The notes beneath the pieces were generated by a model. The model worked only from the letters and a program-made list of their open reading frames with translations. It was not told the DNA's origin and searched no databases. A DNA stretch of 64,000 bases from Chlamydomonas sphaeroides. Taxonomy: Eukaryota > Chlorophyta > Chlorophyceae > Chlamydomonadales > Chlamydomonadaceae. Shown in pieces: positions 1 to 11,666 of this stretch. Positions within the stretch are counted from its first letter, which is position 1; each line of letters begins with the position of its first letter. The DNA lies in NCBI GenBank assembly GCA_001662425.1, contig BDDC01000261.1, positions 1-64,000 on the forward strand. The letters are read 5' to 3'. A program made the position numbers and the translations under genes.

Positions 1-143
1 CCGTCCCCGTCCCCGTCCCCGTCCCCGTCCCCGTCCGCGTCCCCGTCCCCGTGCCCTCTCCCCGTGCCCTCTCCCCGTGCCCTCTCCCCGTGCCCTCTCC
101 CCGTCCCCGTGCCGTCTCCCCGTGCCCTCCCCCCAACGCCCAC
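1..143. repeat. C-rich simple repeats (hexamer, then 12-13-mer)
   Basis: A CCGTCC hexamer array fills about the first 45 bases. It is followed by several copies of a CGTGCCCTCTCCC-like unit to about 130. By position this lies in an intron of the NBAS-like gene, just after the donor at 143. Translations of this stretch are proline/serine artefacts. Confidence 0.85.
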
Positions 144-3100
144 CTGCAGCTGCCCCGTGCTGCCGTCCAGCTGCAGCGCCCGCTCGGCGTACCACTCGCA
201 CACTGCCGCCGAGCTCAGCCGCGGCCGCGGGGCAAGTTGCCGGGCCACGCCGTCGGTGGCCTCTGGATCCAGATCCAGCTCCGGAGCCAGCAGCACGGCC
301 GGATCCAGGCCCGACGGCTGCTGCCTGGATCCGGATCCGGGCGCCAGGTAGCGGCGCAGGCGGTCCACTGTCTCGGCTGACTCGACCCAGTCCTGCTTGC
401 GTGGCGGCGGCCGCAGCGCCGCAGCCGCAGCGTCGCCATCAGCCTGCGACAATGAATGTGCCCCGAGGAAGCTCACGCAAGTGGGTCGACATGGCGCCAG
501 CGCATTGCGGGAACCCAACCCACCTCGGCCCGGCAGAGTGCCGGCTGGCCCCGACCCCGAGCCCCTGCCCCTGGCCTACAGTCGGCGCTAGCGTACGGAT
601 GCACACAACGACGCAGCAACCTCTGCTTGCTTTCTGCAAGCATGGACCTCACCCTGGGCAGCAGCGCGCCGTATAGGCGCGGGCTGATGCTCTCCGGCAG
701 CCGCGACAGCACGCCCAGCAGAACCGGCCCCGCCAGGCAGGCGGGGTAGTGCTGCGTGAGCAGTGCCAGGGGGCCAACCTGTGCGGGGGGTAGAGTGGGG
801 GCCGGGGGCCGGGTTGAGCAGCCTCGCGGAAAGTACCGGGCAAGTACGCCCTAGGGGGATGTACCATGCGAGTAACGAACTCGTTGCAAGTCTCCGAGCG
901 TCAGCCCGGGCACCACGGGAAACCCATGAGAACGGGTCGTGGGCTAGGACGATTATGCGACGAGACAGCGGTGGCGACGAGCGGAGCCCGGGGCGGCGCA
1001 TAAGTGGACCCGCCGGCCCGCAGCGCCTCGTACACCAGCAGCGCGGTCGCGACGAGCCGCATCACCCACACCAGCCCCGACGCTGCCCCGGGGCGCCACC
1101 CACCGCCCCCATGGCAGCCCAGCTCCCGGCCGCGGCGGGGAGCGGCAGGTCGCGGAATGCCGTGAAGGCGGCGGGGTCGAAGGACCTGCACAGCGGCGGC
1201 GGCGGGGCGGAAGGGGGTCGAGGTCAACGACGGGCTGTCGAGGCGGCCCACAGCTGCAAGCCGCGATGGGCTGCACCACGGCTGCTGAGTGCTGACACCG
1301 CAGCGGTACACGCCGAGCGCGTAACCGGCCCCACCCAGGCGGCATGCAACCAGGCGGCATGCAAACAGGCGTGTCCAATGCGGCTTCGCTCGCCCACTAG
1401 GCCTGCCGCACCTGCCCTGCGCCGCGTACAGCAGCTCGAGGCGGTCGCTGTGGCGCCACAGCACCAGCCGCGCAGCCCACCAGGCCGCGGCCTGGGGCAG
1501 CGGGGTGCGATGGGCACCAGTCAGCGACTCAAACACGTGGTGGAGTCCAGAAAGCCCCGAAGCTGTGTGCGGCCAACCCGCCGACCCCACCTCCGAGCCT
1601 AGCCCCTGCCAATGCCCGCGCATGCAGCCCCTGCGCCCCTACGCCAGCTTCCGGCCCTGCTAACACCCGCCAGCGGTGCTCGCTCACCCCAGCACATGGC
1701 CCACCTGCTCGGGGCTCAGCGAGCTGAACGCGCTGCCGCCGCCCGCCCCTGCGCCGCCGCCGGGCGTGGCGATGGTCGACACAGAGCTCTGCGGCGTTGG
1801 CGCGAGACGGGGCCATCACGGGGCGCATACATGAATGGAGCAGGCGCGCCTTGCAGCCGCGGGCGCCTGGACCCCGCCACCGCAAGGCCGCCGGCCCCCA
1901 CGCTGCGCGCCGCGGCCGCTCTCGCACCGCGTCGCCCGCCGGGTCGTCGGCCCACGGCGGCTTGGCCTGGCGCGCACTCTCCCTCAGGCCGTAGTTGACC
2001 AGCTTGCGCTGCCCCTCGTAGTCGGACGACACGCGGCGGCAGCACTCGGCCACCACCCAGCGCCTGCGGTTCGGTGGGCGGGGCTCACGCCTCCCGCGCC
2101 TCACAGCACCTGCCTCCCATGGACAGCCCTCGCCTCTCAGTCCGAGGGAGCTCTGTGCCGTAACCCCCATGCCAGACAGCAAGGGCCCGCTTGTCTGCTT
2201 GCTATGTGCTCGCTATGTGCTTGCTGTGCGCTCGCTACGTGTGGCCGCCAAGCACCACAGCGCCGCACCTGTCGGCCATCTTGGCCAGGTTGTCGGCGAT
2301 GTTGTTGGCGTCCACCGGCCGGCTGGCCCAGCGCGCGCGGTACACCTGGTCCGCGTCCAGGCCGGCGGAGGCGCACAGCTCCAGCGCCGCGCCCCACTGC
2401 TGCTCGCGCATGTGCACCTGCCGGCCGTGTGTTCGGGGCGGGGACCGGGGCAGGGACCCGGGCCAGGAAGGGCGGTCAGCGTGGGCTTGGGCAGGCGCGG
2501 GGGCGCGGTCCGTGCATGCGCGCACCACAGCTTGGGACCCAGCGTGCAACCCTACCCGCAGCATCTGCTCCGGCGTCCGCTCAACAAGCATGAGCAGCCG
2601 CTGTCCGGGCGGGGGCGGCTGAGGCGCGGCAGCGCCAGCCGCGCCGCCGCGCCGGCTGCGCGAGGGCTCCTCGGCCGCCCAGCCGCCCGGCCCGGCGCCG
2701 CCGCCGCCGGCCGCCTGCTCCTGGGAGCCCAGCGGCTCGAGCACCAGCAGGCCGCGGGGGCCGGGCCCCGCAACCTTGGCCGCCACCAGGGAGCCTGTGG
2801 CGAGCCACAAGGGCAGGGTAGGGCTGATGTTGGCAGGACGCGGCGCCGCCAGGCAAAGGCGCGAACAGGGCGTGCCCCGCACGTTGCCGGCAGTCCCAGC
2901 CGCGGCGTGCCCCACCTGGCGCGAACTTGGCAGCCTCTCGGCCGGCCATGGCGCAGCCGAAGCCGGGCAGCGACGCCAGCCCCACACCGCCCCACGGGTC
3001 GCTGAGCGCCAGGCGGTCCTCGGACGCCCACCACGCGGCGCTGAGCGCGGAAGCGGCGGAGCGGACCAGACTCACGGCCTGCGGGCGGCGGCGTCAGCGC

Positions 3101-4613
3101 CGGGTCAGCACGAGCATGGGCTCTGCGGCCAAGCCAGGTGCGAGCGCCATGGCCGGCAGCGTTGAGAGCAGGCGACGTGCGGTGGGCGCTCACCCCGAGG
3201 GCCGAGGATGCAGGTGGCGCGCGGCGCCCCGCAAACGCCTCTCCCGCCTCCACCCTGGCGCACGCCGGCAGCGACACCATCACCAGGCCGCCGGCCGGCG
3301 GCACGCACAGCGCCGCGTGCTCGCCCAGCGCCGACAGCGACAGCACCCAGCGCCCGCGCGACCAGGGCGCCGCCGCGGCAGCCGCCGCGCCGTCAACCGC
3401 CGCCGACGAGGCGGCGCCCGCCGCAACAGGGCCCGCGTGAGCGCCGAGGAAGGACAGCTGCGGCGCTGCGGGCGGCCCGCTGCCGGCAGCCAAGCGCCAG
3501 GCGCTGATGCTGGCGGCAACGCCAGGGCCGCCGCTGCTGGCAGGCGCAGCATCGCCAGCGAGCACGAGGACGGAGTTGCGCGCGTCGAAGGCGGCGGCCC
3601 GGATGGATGCGTGCGCCTTGGCCAGTGCCTGCGGCTGCAGCGGCCGCAGCGCGGAGAGCTGGCGAGGGAGCGGCAAGCCGCCGGGGGCGGGCCCGACCAG
3701 CGGGACGGCAAACAGCTGGGGTGGCCGGGCGGTGAGCAGCAGTAGCAGGGAGGGCGAAGGTAGCGCCAGAGCGCCCAGGGGCTTGGAGCCCCAGGGCCCC
3801 GCGCCGGGCGGCAGCATTGTCACAGGCTGGCCCATCCTACGGGGGTGGGGCACAACGGGCATCGGCAGTTCTTTGTGAGCGTTCACTCACACGGGGCGCA
3901 AGCGGAGCTGCCTGATGCGAGATCGGTGGGTGGCAGGACTACCGGAGCGACAGGCACTAGGGGACGTGAGGGCGGTATGTTGGGAGAGGGGGAGCACCGT
4001 CATAACCGCTCGTAGCACGACCGGCGGGCGCCGGGGCTGCCAGGTCAGTGGGGAGGTGGGCTCGGTCGGGGTCGGAGCAGGCAAGCTCTCCGCGAGCACC
4101 CGTCACGCCGCACCTGTTAAGGACGTAGACGTGCCCCGAGGCACAGGCCACGGCAAGGCGCGAGCTGTCGCTCGACCAGCATAGTGCAGCGATCACATCG
4201 GCCTGACACAGGCAACTTCCGCGAATGCTCGTCGGTTGGAAGCGCCTGACGAGGACGCATGGTAGCGAAGCCTGCAGATCGGCGTCCCCTCGCTGCCGGG
4301 GCTTTGTAACCATGTCCTGCCCTGCCGACGCTGTATCATTGGGTTCCTCACGGGTATGGAACACCGTCAGGCAGGTCGCAGTGGCGTCCAGCACAGCGAT
4401 GCCGGAGCCATCCGGTGCAACCAGCAGCCCTCCTGCAGCCGATGAGTTCGTAAGCAGTTGCAGACACCCTCACGTCGCTCGAGGCAGCTTACCCTGGTCA
4501 ACGAGCTCCTTAGCACCGCGCTTGGTTGCCCCAAGCGCCAGCGCCACACGCACATCGCAAGCTGAGGTATAAACCTGCAGCTCCTCATACAAGAGCTCGC
4601 CTGGCTGCGGCAT
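1..4613 (-). CDS. NBAS: NBAS/MIP2-like Sec39-domain protein, C-terminus off the left edge
   Basis: In animals and plants this family is a subunit of the Dsl1/NRZ tether that captures Golgi-to-ER vesicles at the ER. Exons read on the minus strand are 4493-4613, 4114-4432 (open throughout; may hide a short intron), 3891-3911, 3194-3836, 2916-3078, 2556-2794, 2269-2417, 1928-2063, 1705-1788, 1412-1491, 1104-1185, 653-778 and 144-443. All phases close, giving about 820 residues. The start MPQPGELLYEEL resembles plant MIP2 starts. The first ~450 residues are WD-repeat-like (CWSSDSSRLAVA; AWWASEDRLAL). Sec39 hallmarks follow in family order: EQMLR, WGAALELCASAGLDADQVY, WVVAECCRRV, LVLWRHSDRLE, LSRLPESISPRLYGALLP, KQDWVES and EWYAERALQLDGSTGQLQ. 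These were judged from remembered family sequences, not a search. The rest of the Sec39 region lies outside the window. Confidence 0.83.
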
Positions 4614-5857
4614 GTTGCAGTCCGCGCGCCGGTTGGCCCTCGATTGATCACAGCTGTCGTGACTGCGTCATGGCTATCTCCTCCACGTTTGCATGCCTAG
4701 ATGGTGATTCTCTGTGGTAGAGCGTGGCAAGTGCCCACGGTGGGGTTCCACAGCCACGAACCCGAGCTTACCCGCGCCCTGGCCGTAGGCGATGGGCGCG
4801 CAGAGGGCTTGGGCGACCCAGTGGTTTCGCACTTGCCGTCAGTGTATAGATTATACCAGTTCACTCATGGCGCTCATGCAATCTTGCCCAAACCCGCTGT
4901 TCGCGCGCCTTGAAGCTGGCGTTGTCGGCTTGCGTTGGCACTCGCGCCCTCACGGCCTCAGACCTTGATGCCGCACGGAGCAAGAGGTGGCTCCCACGTC
5001 TGTAGCACGCTCACGCGCGCCACCGTGGCAGCAGCGCATGTGTGTAATCACACACTACGGGCGCGTGGCAGGCGGCACTCCGCCAGTCCCCGGCATGCGA
5101 CTCCATCCGCATCCGCCCCTCTCAAAGCTCAAGCAGACTTGCTAGCCCCCACGCACTGCTTGATGCCGCAGGCGACCAACGCGCCCCGCCAACGCCAAAG
5201 CAACGACTCGGCTCTGGCGGCGTGTGTTAAGATGTGCATTCCTGCCGTTTCAGGCAGTCCGGGCGGCAAAGTCCGGACCGTGGGGTGAGGGCACGGAAAT
5301 TCGGTGTGCCCGAGACCCCTTAAATACCCCGGCGACAACCGCATAATGATCGACGGTGTTCGTCTGGTCTGGGTGGCCTCTTTTTGGGGCAAGCCATGCA
5401 CCCATGCGCAGCTGGGGAGGTTTATGCAGGGCTGCGGGCGCACGTTGCTGACTTCCCCCGCCCATGGTGTGCCGCCGCGGCTGGCCGCAGCCCCGCCAGC
5501 AGCTACAGCCAGCTGTGGCGCTGTGTTTCAGCAGTCGGGGCAACGTCAATCACCGCCTTTACGTTTCCTCGGACAAAGATGGTACTATGCGGGTTAGGGG
5601 GTTGCAAATATATGGTGCTTCTGGGGACACAGGCCGGCGCCGAGTCGTACCCGCGTAACGCAAGGGCAACCGATAGGGCGCAACATAAGCACGTAACCAT
5701 GATTGAACTCAAGTGAAGCATACATGTCCATTGCAGCACACACTGCGTCCCTCGCACGTCCTGCAAACCCGCACCGCCTCAGCGCCGTCTATGCCGCCGC
5801 CAGTTGCCCCCCTGCTCTCTGCACGCCCGTCTCCGCCCAACGGAAGCCGTCATTGTC
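4614..5857. other. Intergenic stretch with dispersed repeat copy A
   Basis: This is the upstream region of the NBAS-like gene and the downstream region of the unassigned 5858-7831 gene. No frame shows sustained GC3-rich coding character. It holds copy A of the dispersed repeat at 5211-5424, described separately. The rest is of ordinary composition with a modest drop in GC near 4650-4900 and 5540-5720. Confidence 0.6.
5211..5424 (+). repeat. Dispersed repeat family 1, copy A
   Basis: This ~210-base segment recurs at 24328-24575 (opposite strand), 38761-38969 and 41454-41720. Shared landmarks in order are GTGGGGTGAGGGCACGGA, GTGTGCCCGAGACCCCTT, GTTCGTCTGGTCTGGGTGG and CATGCACCCATGCGCAGCTG, ending GGGGAGGTTT. 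This copy keeps all of them and starts with GGCGGCGTGTGTTAAGATGTG, also found in copy B. No frame is conserved among copies, so a non-coding element is more likely than an exon. Confidence 0.85.
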
Positions 5858-7831
5858 CTAAAGCCCCCCGCTCTCCTCCTGGCCCAGCAGTGGAGCCTCG
5901 AGGCCATTGCAGTCGCGAGCGCAGCCACGGCTTCCGGTGCCGCCGCAGCCCTGCCAGCGCATACCTGCAGCGTTGCTCGGGACAAGGCCCGTGGGCAGAA
6001 GCCCACCGCGGCGGCAGCTCGGCACGGACGTGGCAGCAGCTGCGGCTGTGGCCGTTACGGCGGCATCACTGCAGCGGCAGCGCCGCGCTACGACCACACC
6101 CAGCACACCCACGCCAACGCCAGCTATGAAGAGGCTCACGCCCGTGAGGATGCTGACACGGGCGGCTCCACGGCCAAGGGCGTCCACCCCATGGGCCGAC
6201 CCAGCGGCCCGCTCCTCCTCCGCCTGTTGGAGCTCGCCCTGCTGCTGTAGCGTGTCAAAGTACGATGTGAAAATGCGCTGCAGAGCCGCCAGTAGCTCGC
6301 CGGTCGAGGTCGACGGCCCCAGCAATCCAGCCAGGACGTTCCGCTGCGCGATCAGTGCATAGTTAGCGCCGCCGTCCCCGTAATCTCCTCGGCCCAGGGT
6401 TGCATCTGCGTCGATCGCTGTGCCCCGCGCGCCCATGGACCGCAGGCTGTCGAACACGTGCTCCATGGACGCCGCCACCTCCGGCGTGAGCGGCCGCTGC
6501 AGGCTGTAGGCGGGGTCGTCGAAGAGCACAGCCAGCTGGTCGTACAGCAGCTCGCGAGCTCCCGCCGCACGGGCCGCCCCTCGAGCTCCCGCCACACGGG
6601 CCGCGTCCTTGGCCGCTGCAACGGGTGGGGTGCGGCAGGGCCGCCGGGGCGCAGGGTGACGAGCGACGGCACGCATCAGCCGGGGCGCGGAACAGGGAGG
6701 CGGGCAGGACAGCTGGACGCTAGCCCATGGAAGCAGAGAGCTGCAATCGCCCGGCGCAGCGCCGCTCGCAAGAGGCCGACGCGGGGGCCCACCAACATCG
6801 ACGTTGGCTCGCTGTCAGGCGGGCATGCCATGCCTGCATCACAACACTCACATTGCTGCCGCTGGGAGGCGCGGGCGCTGCTACGGGCTCGTTGGCTTGA
6901 GGCATCGTGTCCTGAGGCAGGGTGTGGTGGAGGGGCAAACTGGAAATCACAACCGCTTTCATTCAGTCGAGCAACGGCGTGTGTGCATTCATGAGGACGG
7001 CGTGTGCGTTGTGCCGAAGTGGGTCAGGGTGGGGAGTTTAAACGTGTACGCCAGTGCCCGGTACGCACGGGGCGGGCCAGGCGTGAGCTCCTGCTGGTAC
7101 CGGCACTCCGGCAGCTTCCACTTTGTCTCATCCAGCGCGGTACGACCCGGGACGACTTGGCGTGTGGATGTACCTCGAGCAGTAGCCCCGCAGTAATGAC
7201 GCACCCCTCTGCGCCGCTGCTGTGGAGTAACCCACTCCGGCTAGGTCCGCCTTGCGGCCCCGTGCTGTTGCCCACTGCGCCGTGTCTTCGCCGCCGTCGT
7301 GGTCGCTCATCAGGTTCTGCTGGTAGCCGTGCAGACGCGTGTACGGCAGCTGGTTTGCACCGGCGGCACCGTCCGCTGTGGGCGCGGGTGGGCGAGCGGG
7401 CGGGTGGGCGAGCGTGGCTGGTGTGGTCTCAGCACGGCGGGAGTGGGCGGGCACTAGGGGCCGCTGCAGCCATTGGTGTGGAGCAGCAATGGCACGGAGC
7501 TACTGTGCCACTGCAGATATCAACTGGCCGGCGAGGATTTCCCTGCACACAGGCTTCATCGTCGCAAACGGCTCGGTCGTCACGCCGCGCACAAGTCACC
7601 GGCGGCGCACGAGGAGCGGAACTTCATGCACTCCGACACCCCCTCGGCATGGCCAGCCCCGTGACTCTCCGCGCTGGCTCCGCCCTTGGCTCCCGTCTGA
7701 CCTGCAGAGGTGCTGCGTCCGTTGCCCGACGCAGTTTTTGGTGTCGCGGCGCCTAGGACGCATGCCAAAAACGCCAGCACAGCAGTTGCCCTTATCGCCG
7801 CCCTGGGCGCACGTGCGCTCTTCCGCTCCAT
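5858..7831 (-). CDS. Unassigned secretory/membrane protein; exon structure incomplete
   Basis: Not recognised. Three minus-strand pieces look coding. First, 7831 down to about 7600 begins MERKSARAPRAAIRATAVLA and continues into FLACVLGAA, a good signal peptide, followed by a Ser/Gly/Ala-rich stretch. Second, about 7350-7000 reads YTRLHGYQQNLMSDHDGGED and later LDETKWKLPECRYQQEL. Third, an open frame 6676-5858 has strong GC3 bias. It is helical at the start (LLYDQLAVLFDD; SMEHVFDSLRSMG), then has one membrane segment (VSILTGVSLFIAGVGVGVLG) at about residues 174-196 of that frame, and a short basic tail ending EESGGL. Together they suggest a single-pass type I membrane protein. I could not phase the introns between the pieces, so they may belong to two genes. 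The first exon of the last block probably starts after the AG near 6619 rather than at the ATG at 6676. Confidence 0.4.
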
Positions 7832-8922
7832 CTGGTTGACGCGCGCGCGCGCGTTGCGTGGACTTCCGGTGCCAGGCGTGTTTTCTGCAGGGGAAACAAG
7901 AATAACGGAAACTGTAGCTCAGTGCAGGGAGAAAGTGAAGGGGTAAGGGTACGCACATCGTCAGGTTTATGCGCAAGGACGAGTTGCTTGCTGCATTCCC
8001 GCTGAAACGAGTCGGCTGCGATACGCATTCGTCCCCATGCTATTGTAAATGGCGTTCCTGGCAGACTGATGACAAAGTCAAGTCACACCTAGTTCGGTGT
8101 GTTGCGAAGTCAGCGCAACGACTAGCAAGCCCAACGTATCAGATGTAGCAATTCTCAGGACTGCGCTCTACGCTCGGCACTCCTCAAATGATTAATAATG
8201 CGACGTCGTCGTTGGCATCCTGTGAAGGCGAAGCGGCTTCTATGGTTGCTATGTTTGCAAGGAAGACTACGCGCACCACATCACCCGCCGTCGGAAACGG
8301 CATTTGCACGTACCCCATCCGCACCTGTCAGCACCTCGTTCCCCCCGCGTTCGCAGCTTGCAGATTGTCACCCTTTTTTCGAACCGCACCGTCAGCTAGC
8401 GCCGCGATGGCCGTGCCCGCCGCGCTTGCTTCTCCATTTCACCATACTCAGCCCGCTCCATTTTCCTACCGCCATGCCCGCCTCCCCCTCAGCCCGCGCT
8501 GGAGGCCCACCTCCTATTCCTCATGCCGCCATGCCCTCCCCAACTTTCCACCTTCCCGCTTCACGGCCGCCTTCTTTGCTTCCCTTCCCATTATCAAGTC
8601 AGCGTTTCATTGGCGCATATCCCAGAACAAACACGCATGCAGCCATGGACCCCTCTCCGCGTTCAGTTCCACCACTGGGTTGGGCATGCATGCGTCGTTC
8701 CACAGTTCGCTCCCTTGCGCGCGGCCGCGGCTCCGCACGCGACGGTGGGCGCTCCGGACAGAAGAAGATGCGAGGGGCCACGCCCGGCAGCGGGGGCTCT
8801 GAGCCGACCGGCTTCACTGCCACCCTGCGGGCGGGAGCACGCACCGGCGACAGGGGAGCGGCTGCGCCGCAGGGTGCGGCCACGGGCCACCTGCCCCCAG
8901 CGCCCATCTGCCGCCCGTGGCG

Positions 8923-9229
8923 GGTCCCTATGCCGCCCTCCACGCAGGCCGGTGGGGCTGGGTCCGCATACCGACCGACGGTGTAACCATGGGACTGCAG
9001 TAGGCGGGCTGGGTGCTGCACAACGCCGCCGGAGGTGTCCACGGCGGTATCATTCCCTATGCCAGCGACCGCGGCCCTACCTCGCCACCTCATACCCTAG
9101 CGGCAGGTAACACGCAGGTGACTTGCAATTTGCTGCTCATTGCGCTTTGTGCTTCGTTGATTTGCTGCCTGCTTTGCCTCTCATGCCTCGGTGTATATCC
9201 GGGCGGGAGTTAACCTCTTTCTCTCTCTC
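8923..9229 (+). repeat. Left arm of a diverged inverted repeat
   Basis: Two blocks match the opposite strand further right. Block 1, 8923-8975 (CCGCCCTCCACGCAG followed by GGTGGGGCTGGGTC), matches 11461-11514. Block 2, 9009-9229, matches 10125-10340: CGCCGGAGGTGTCCACG, then a TACCC...GCAGGTAAC stretch, then GTATATCCGGGCGGGAGTTAACCT and a TCTC tract. Here the two blocks are only about 30 bases apart. Confidence 0.7.
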
Positions 9230-10124
9230 TTGCAGTTCTTTCCGCTGGTGGTGTCGCCCCGGCCACCGCGGGCGGTGGTTGGGCGTCGGCGGCAGAAGAG
9301 CAGGGGCCCACCACGACCGCCACCAGCAGGGGCCCACCACGACCGCGCCGTGCAATGATGGTCGGAGGATGTCGATATGTCACGAGGGCCAGGGTGTGGG
9401 CGCAGCGCAGCGCAGTGAGACAAAGGGTGACAAAGCGACCACGAGCACAGATCCGAGCCCTGTTGTTGTGCGGACAAGCGCCAGTCCAGCCCCGGCGGTC
9501 CAGCGCCAGAGGCAGAGGGGGCCGTCACAGGTCGCCGTCCTCGCCGCGTGGCGCGGCGGTAGAGCGCAGGCCGCGTCCAGCGCAACAGCGCGTCCAGTGA
9601 CGTAGCAGTGCAGGCAGACAGCACGTGGCCGCGCTCCAGCCTCGGTCGAGGTCGCACTAGGCTGACTTGACCCAGGGGCGCACGGTACCGTGGGAAAGCA
9701 CAGTAGGCATGTGAGCAGCCGAAGCTAGTGGTGCTATATAGACCGAGGCCGGCGGCGGTGAAGGAGGTCGGGGCGGGCAAACCCAAGGGGCCACACCCCG
9801 AAGCCCGTATGGCATGGGCGACGCTGGCACATCACGTGTACGCTGCTCTTTCATGTGGCACTACTGCATGCTGGCGCCGCGGCGCACAAGGCGGCAATAC
9901 ACAGGTAGCACAGTACGAAAGGGGCCGGTGGTCTCAGCACTCTGGTGCCGGTTACTGTGCTGCCTTCGTTCGCGAATTTGTTTTTTTTGGGCGCCTGCAC
10001 GGGCCAAGAGCGGCGGTAGGATGGGAGGGCAGGGTGTCAGAAGAAGGCATTGTACGGCGTCATGCAGGTTGTGGCCGGGAGACACGGGGTGGTGAGACAC
10101 AGGGTGTGGAGCGTGGCGCAAAGA

Positions 10125-11514
10125 GGTGTAGAAGGAAAGAGAAAACAGGTTACCTCGCATTCCCGCCCGGATACACACCGTGGCCTGAGAGGCGAGGCAA
10201 GCACAGCAGCAAAGCAAAAAGCAGCAATTTGCGAGTTACCTGCGGGGTACCTGAGACGCCGGGCCGACGTACGCCGCGGACGCAGAGTGCAGAAGTGGTC
10301 GTGGACACCTCCGGCGGCGTCAGGTAATGCCCAGCCCACCCAGAGCATCCCTATGGTTACCTGAAGCAAGAAAGGCGGCGACCGGAGGCAAGGGAGAGTA
10401 GGCGTCAACATGGCGACGAGCGACCAGCGACGAGCGAGTAGGAAGCAGAAGACAGCAGACCCCACTCAGCCGCCGGAGGTGTGGTATGGTAGCATCCGAG
10501 CCTGCGAGGGCGACACGGAGGGAGGGGGGGCAGGCGCCGTACAAGGGGCACACGGACGCCGGGCAGTGGCGAGACGGGGGCCCACAGGGGGCCGCATGCG
10601 AACAGCGGCAGATGCGCGCGTCGGCGAACAGGACGACATGGTGCGCAGATGGACGAATGGCATGCCGCGGGTGGGCGGACGGACGGACATGCGGGAAACG
10701 GCGCCTGGGACGCGGCGGGCATGCGGTCATATGGCATGCAGCGGGTGGGCGGAGGGATGAATGCCGTTCCCCAGCCACCCGCAGCAAAGACCGGGGACGG
10801 ACACCGGCCGTGCTGGGGTGGAGGGGTGGCACGTGTTGGGTCCTCGGCTCACGGCAGGCGGTCAACACCGGGGACTGTAAGTGTGCGGCGGGCGGCGGGG
10901 GTCGGACAAGGGGGGAAAGTGGTATGATATATGTAGGCCGCGCCGTCGGCGTCGTAGTGGGCCTCGCCGGTGAAAGTTCTGCTAGTAATCAGTCTTATAA
11001 AGCTCGCGGGATTCATCCAAGCGGTGTGGCGAATGCTGATCCTCGTGAGGTCGGCGCCTGTCGGGCAATGGTTGTACCATGGGCTATGCCGGGCTTGAAC
11101 GCAGTAAGTAGCAAGTAGAGGTGGAACAACAACCAGGACGGCAAGCAGGGTGGAACAGCAGCAGACTATCCCATCTAATGCGTCAAGCACCATCCGATCG
11201 GGGTCAAGGGGCTGGATGGGGGGAGGGCTGTGTGCCAGCTCCCCGCCCCACGTTAAAGTGGATGGCCGTATGCGGACATGTGACGGATGGGATACGTAGA
11301 CAATTTGGGCGGACGGCGGAGCGGTGAGTCGGAGGTGCTGAGGCGGCCGGCCGGAGAGCGAAGCACTAGAAGCGAGGACCGAGGCCGGCAGCAGGCGCCG
11401 CCGCGCCACCTGCCGCGGCGGCAGGTGGGCAAGCGCACCTGCGGGCGGGCGCTGGGCGTGCCGGGGGGAGGCCGACCCAGCCCCACCTGACTGCGTGGAG
11501 GGCGGCACGGGGAC
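10125..11514 (-). repeat. Right arm of the diverged inverted repeat, interrupted
   Basis: Read on the minus strand, 11514-11461 repeats block 1 of the left arm (CCGCCCTCCACGCAGTCAGG). Then 10340-10125 repeats block 2 (CGCCGGAGGTGTCCACG; GTGTATCCGGGCGGGAATG). The blocks are separated by about 1.1 kb here against ~30 bases in the left arm, so this arm has an insertion or the left one a deletion. No open frame is shared well enough to call a gene. Confidence 0.65.
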
Positions 11515-11666
11515 CGCGGCGGGGCCTGCCCCAGAAAAAGGCGAGGGGAAACCGCGGGGAGGGGAGACACGTTTGTCCCGGGAGCCCGACGGACCACGTA
11601 CCCAGCCGATGGCAACCTGGCTTGCGCGCACACAAACAGCGAGTGCAAAAGCGTCGTTGCTGCGCT

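Larger units (their letters stand above)
7832..11666. other. Long region without a supported gene
   Basis: Open frames here are long only because stops are rare in GC-rich DNA. They are Pro/Arg/Ala-rich and have no consistent GC3 bias. The stretch contains an inverted pair of diverged repeats (8923-9229 and 10125-11514, below), a GC dinucleotide run near 7841-7852, and a lower-GC patch around 7900-8260. The last ~200 bases are the 5' region of the sulfotransferase gene. Confidence 0.5.

Noticed and set aside
2552..3886. Single 444-residue minus-strand protein
   Set aside because: Only 3194-3836 is exon; the rest reads past a good GTGAGC donor into an intron and out of the Sec39 frame.
8198..8986. 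262-residue Pro/Ser/Arg-rich plus-strand protein
   Set aside because: No codon bias, low-complexity composition, and part of it is a repeat found inverted elsewhere.
9388..9460. Similarity to 17460-17520 (GACAAAGCGACC)
   Set aside because: Only a 12-base exact match with scattered flanking identity; not enough to call a repeat family.
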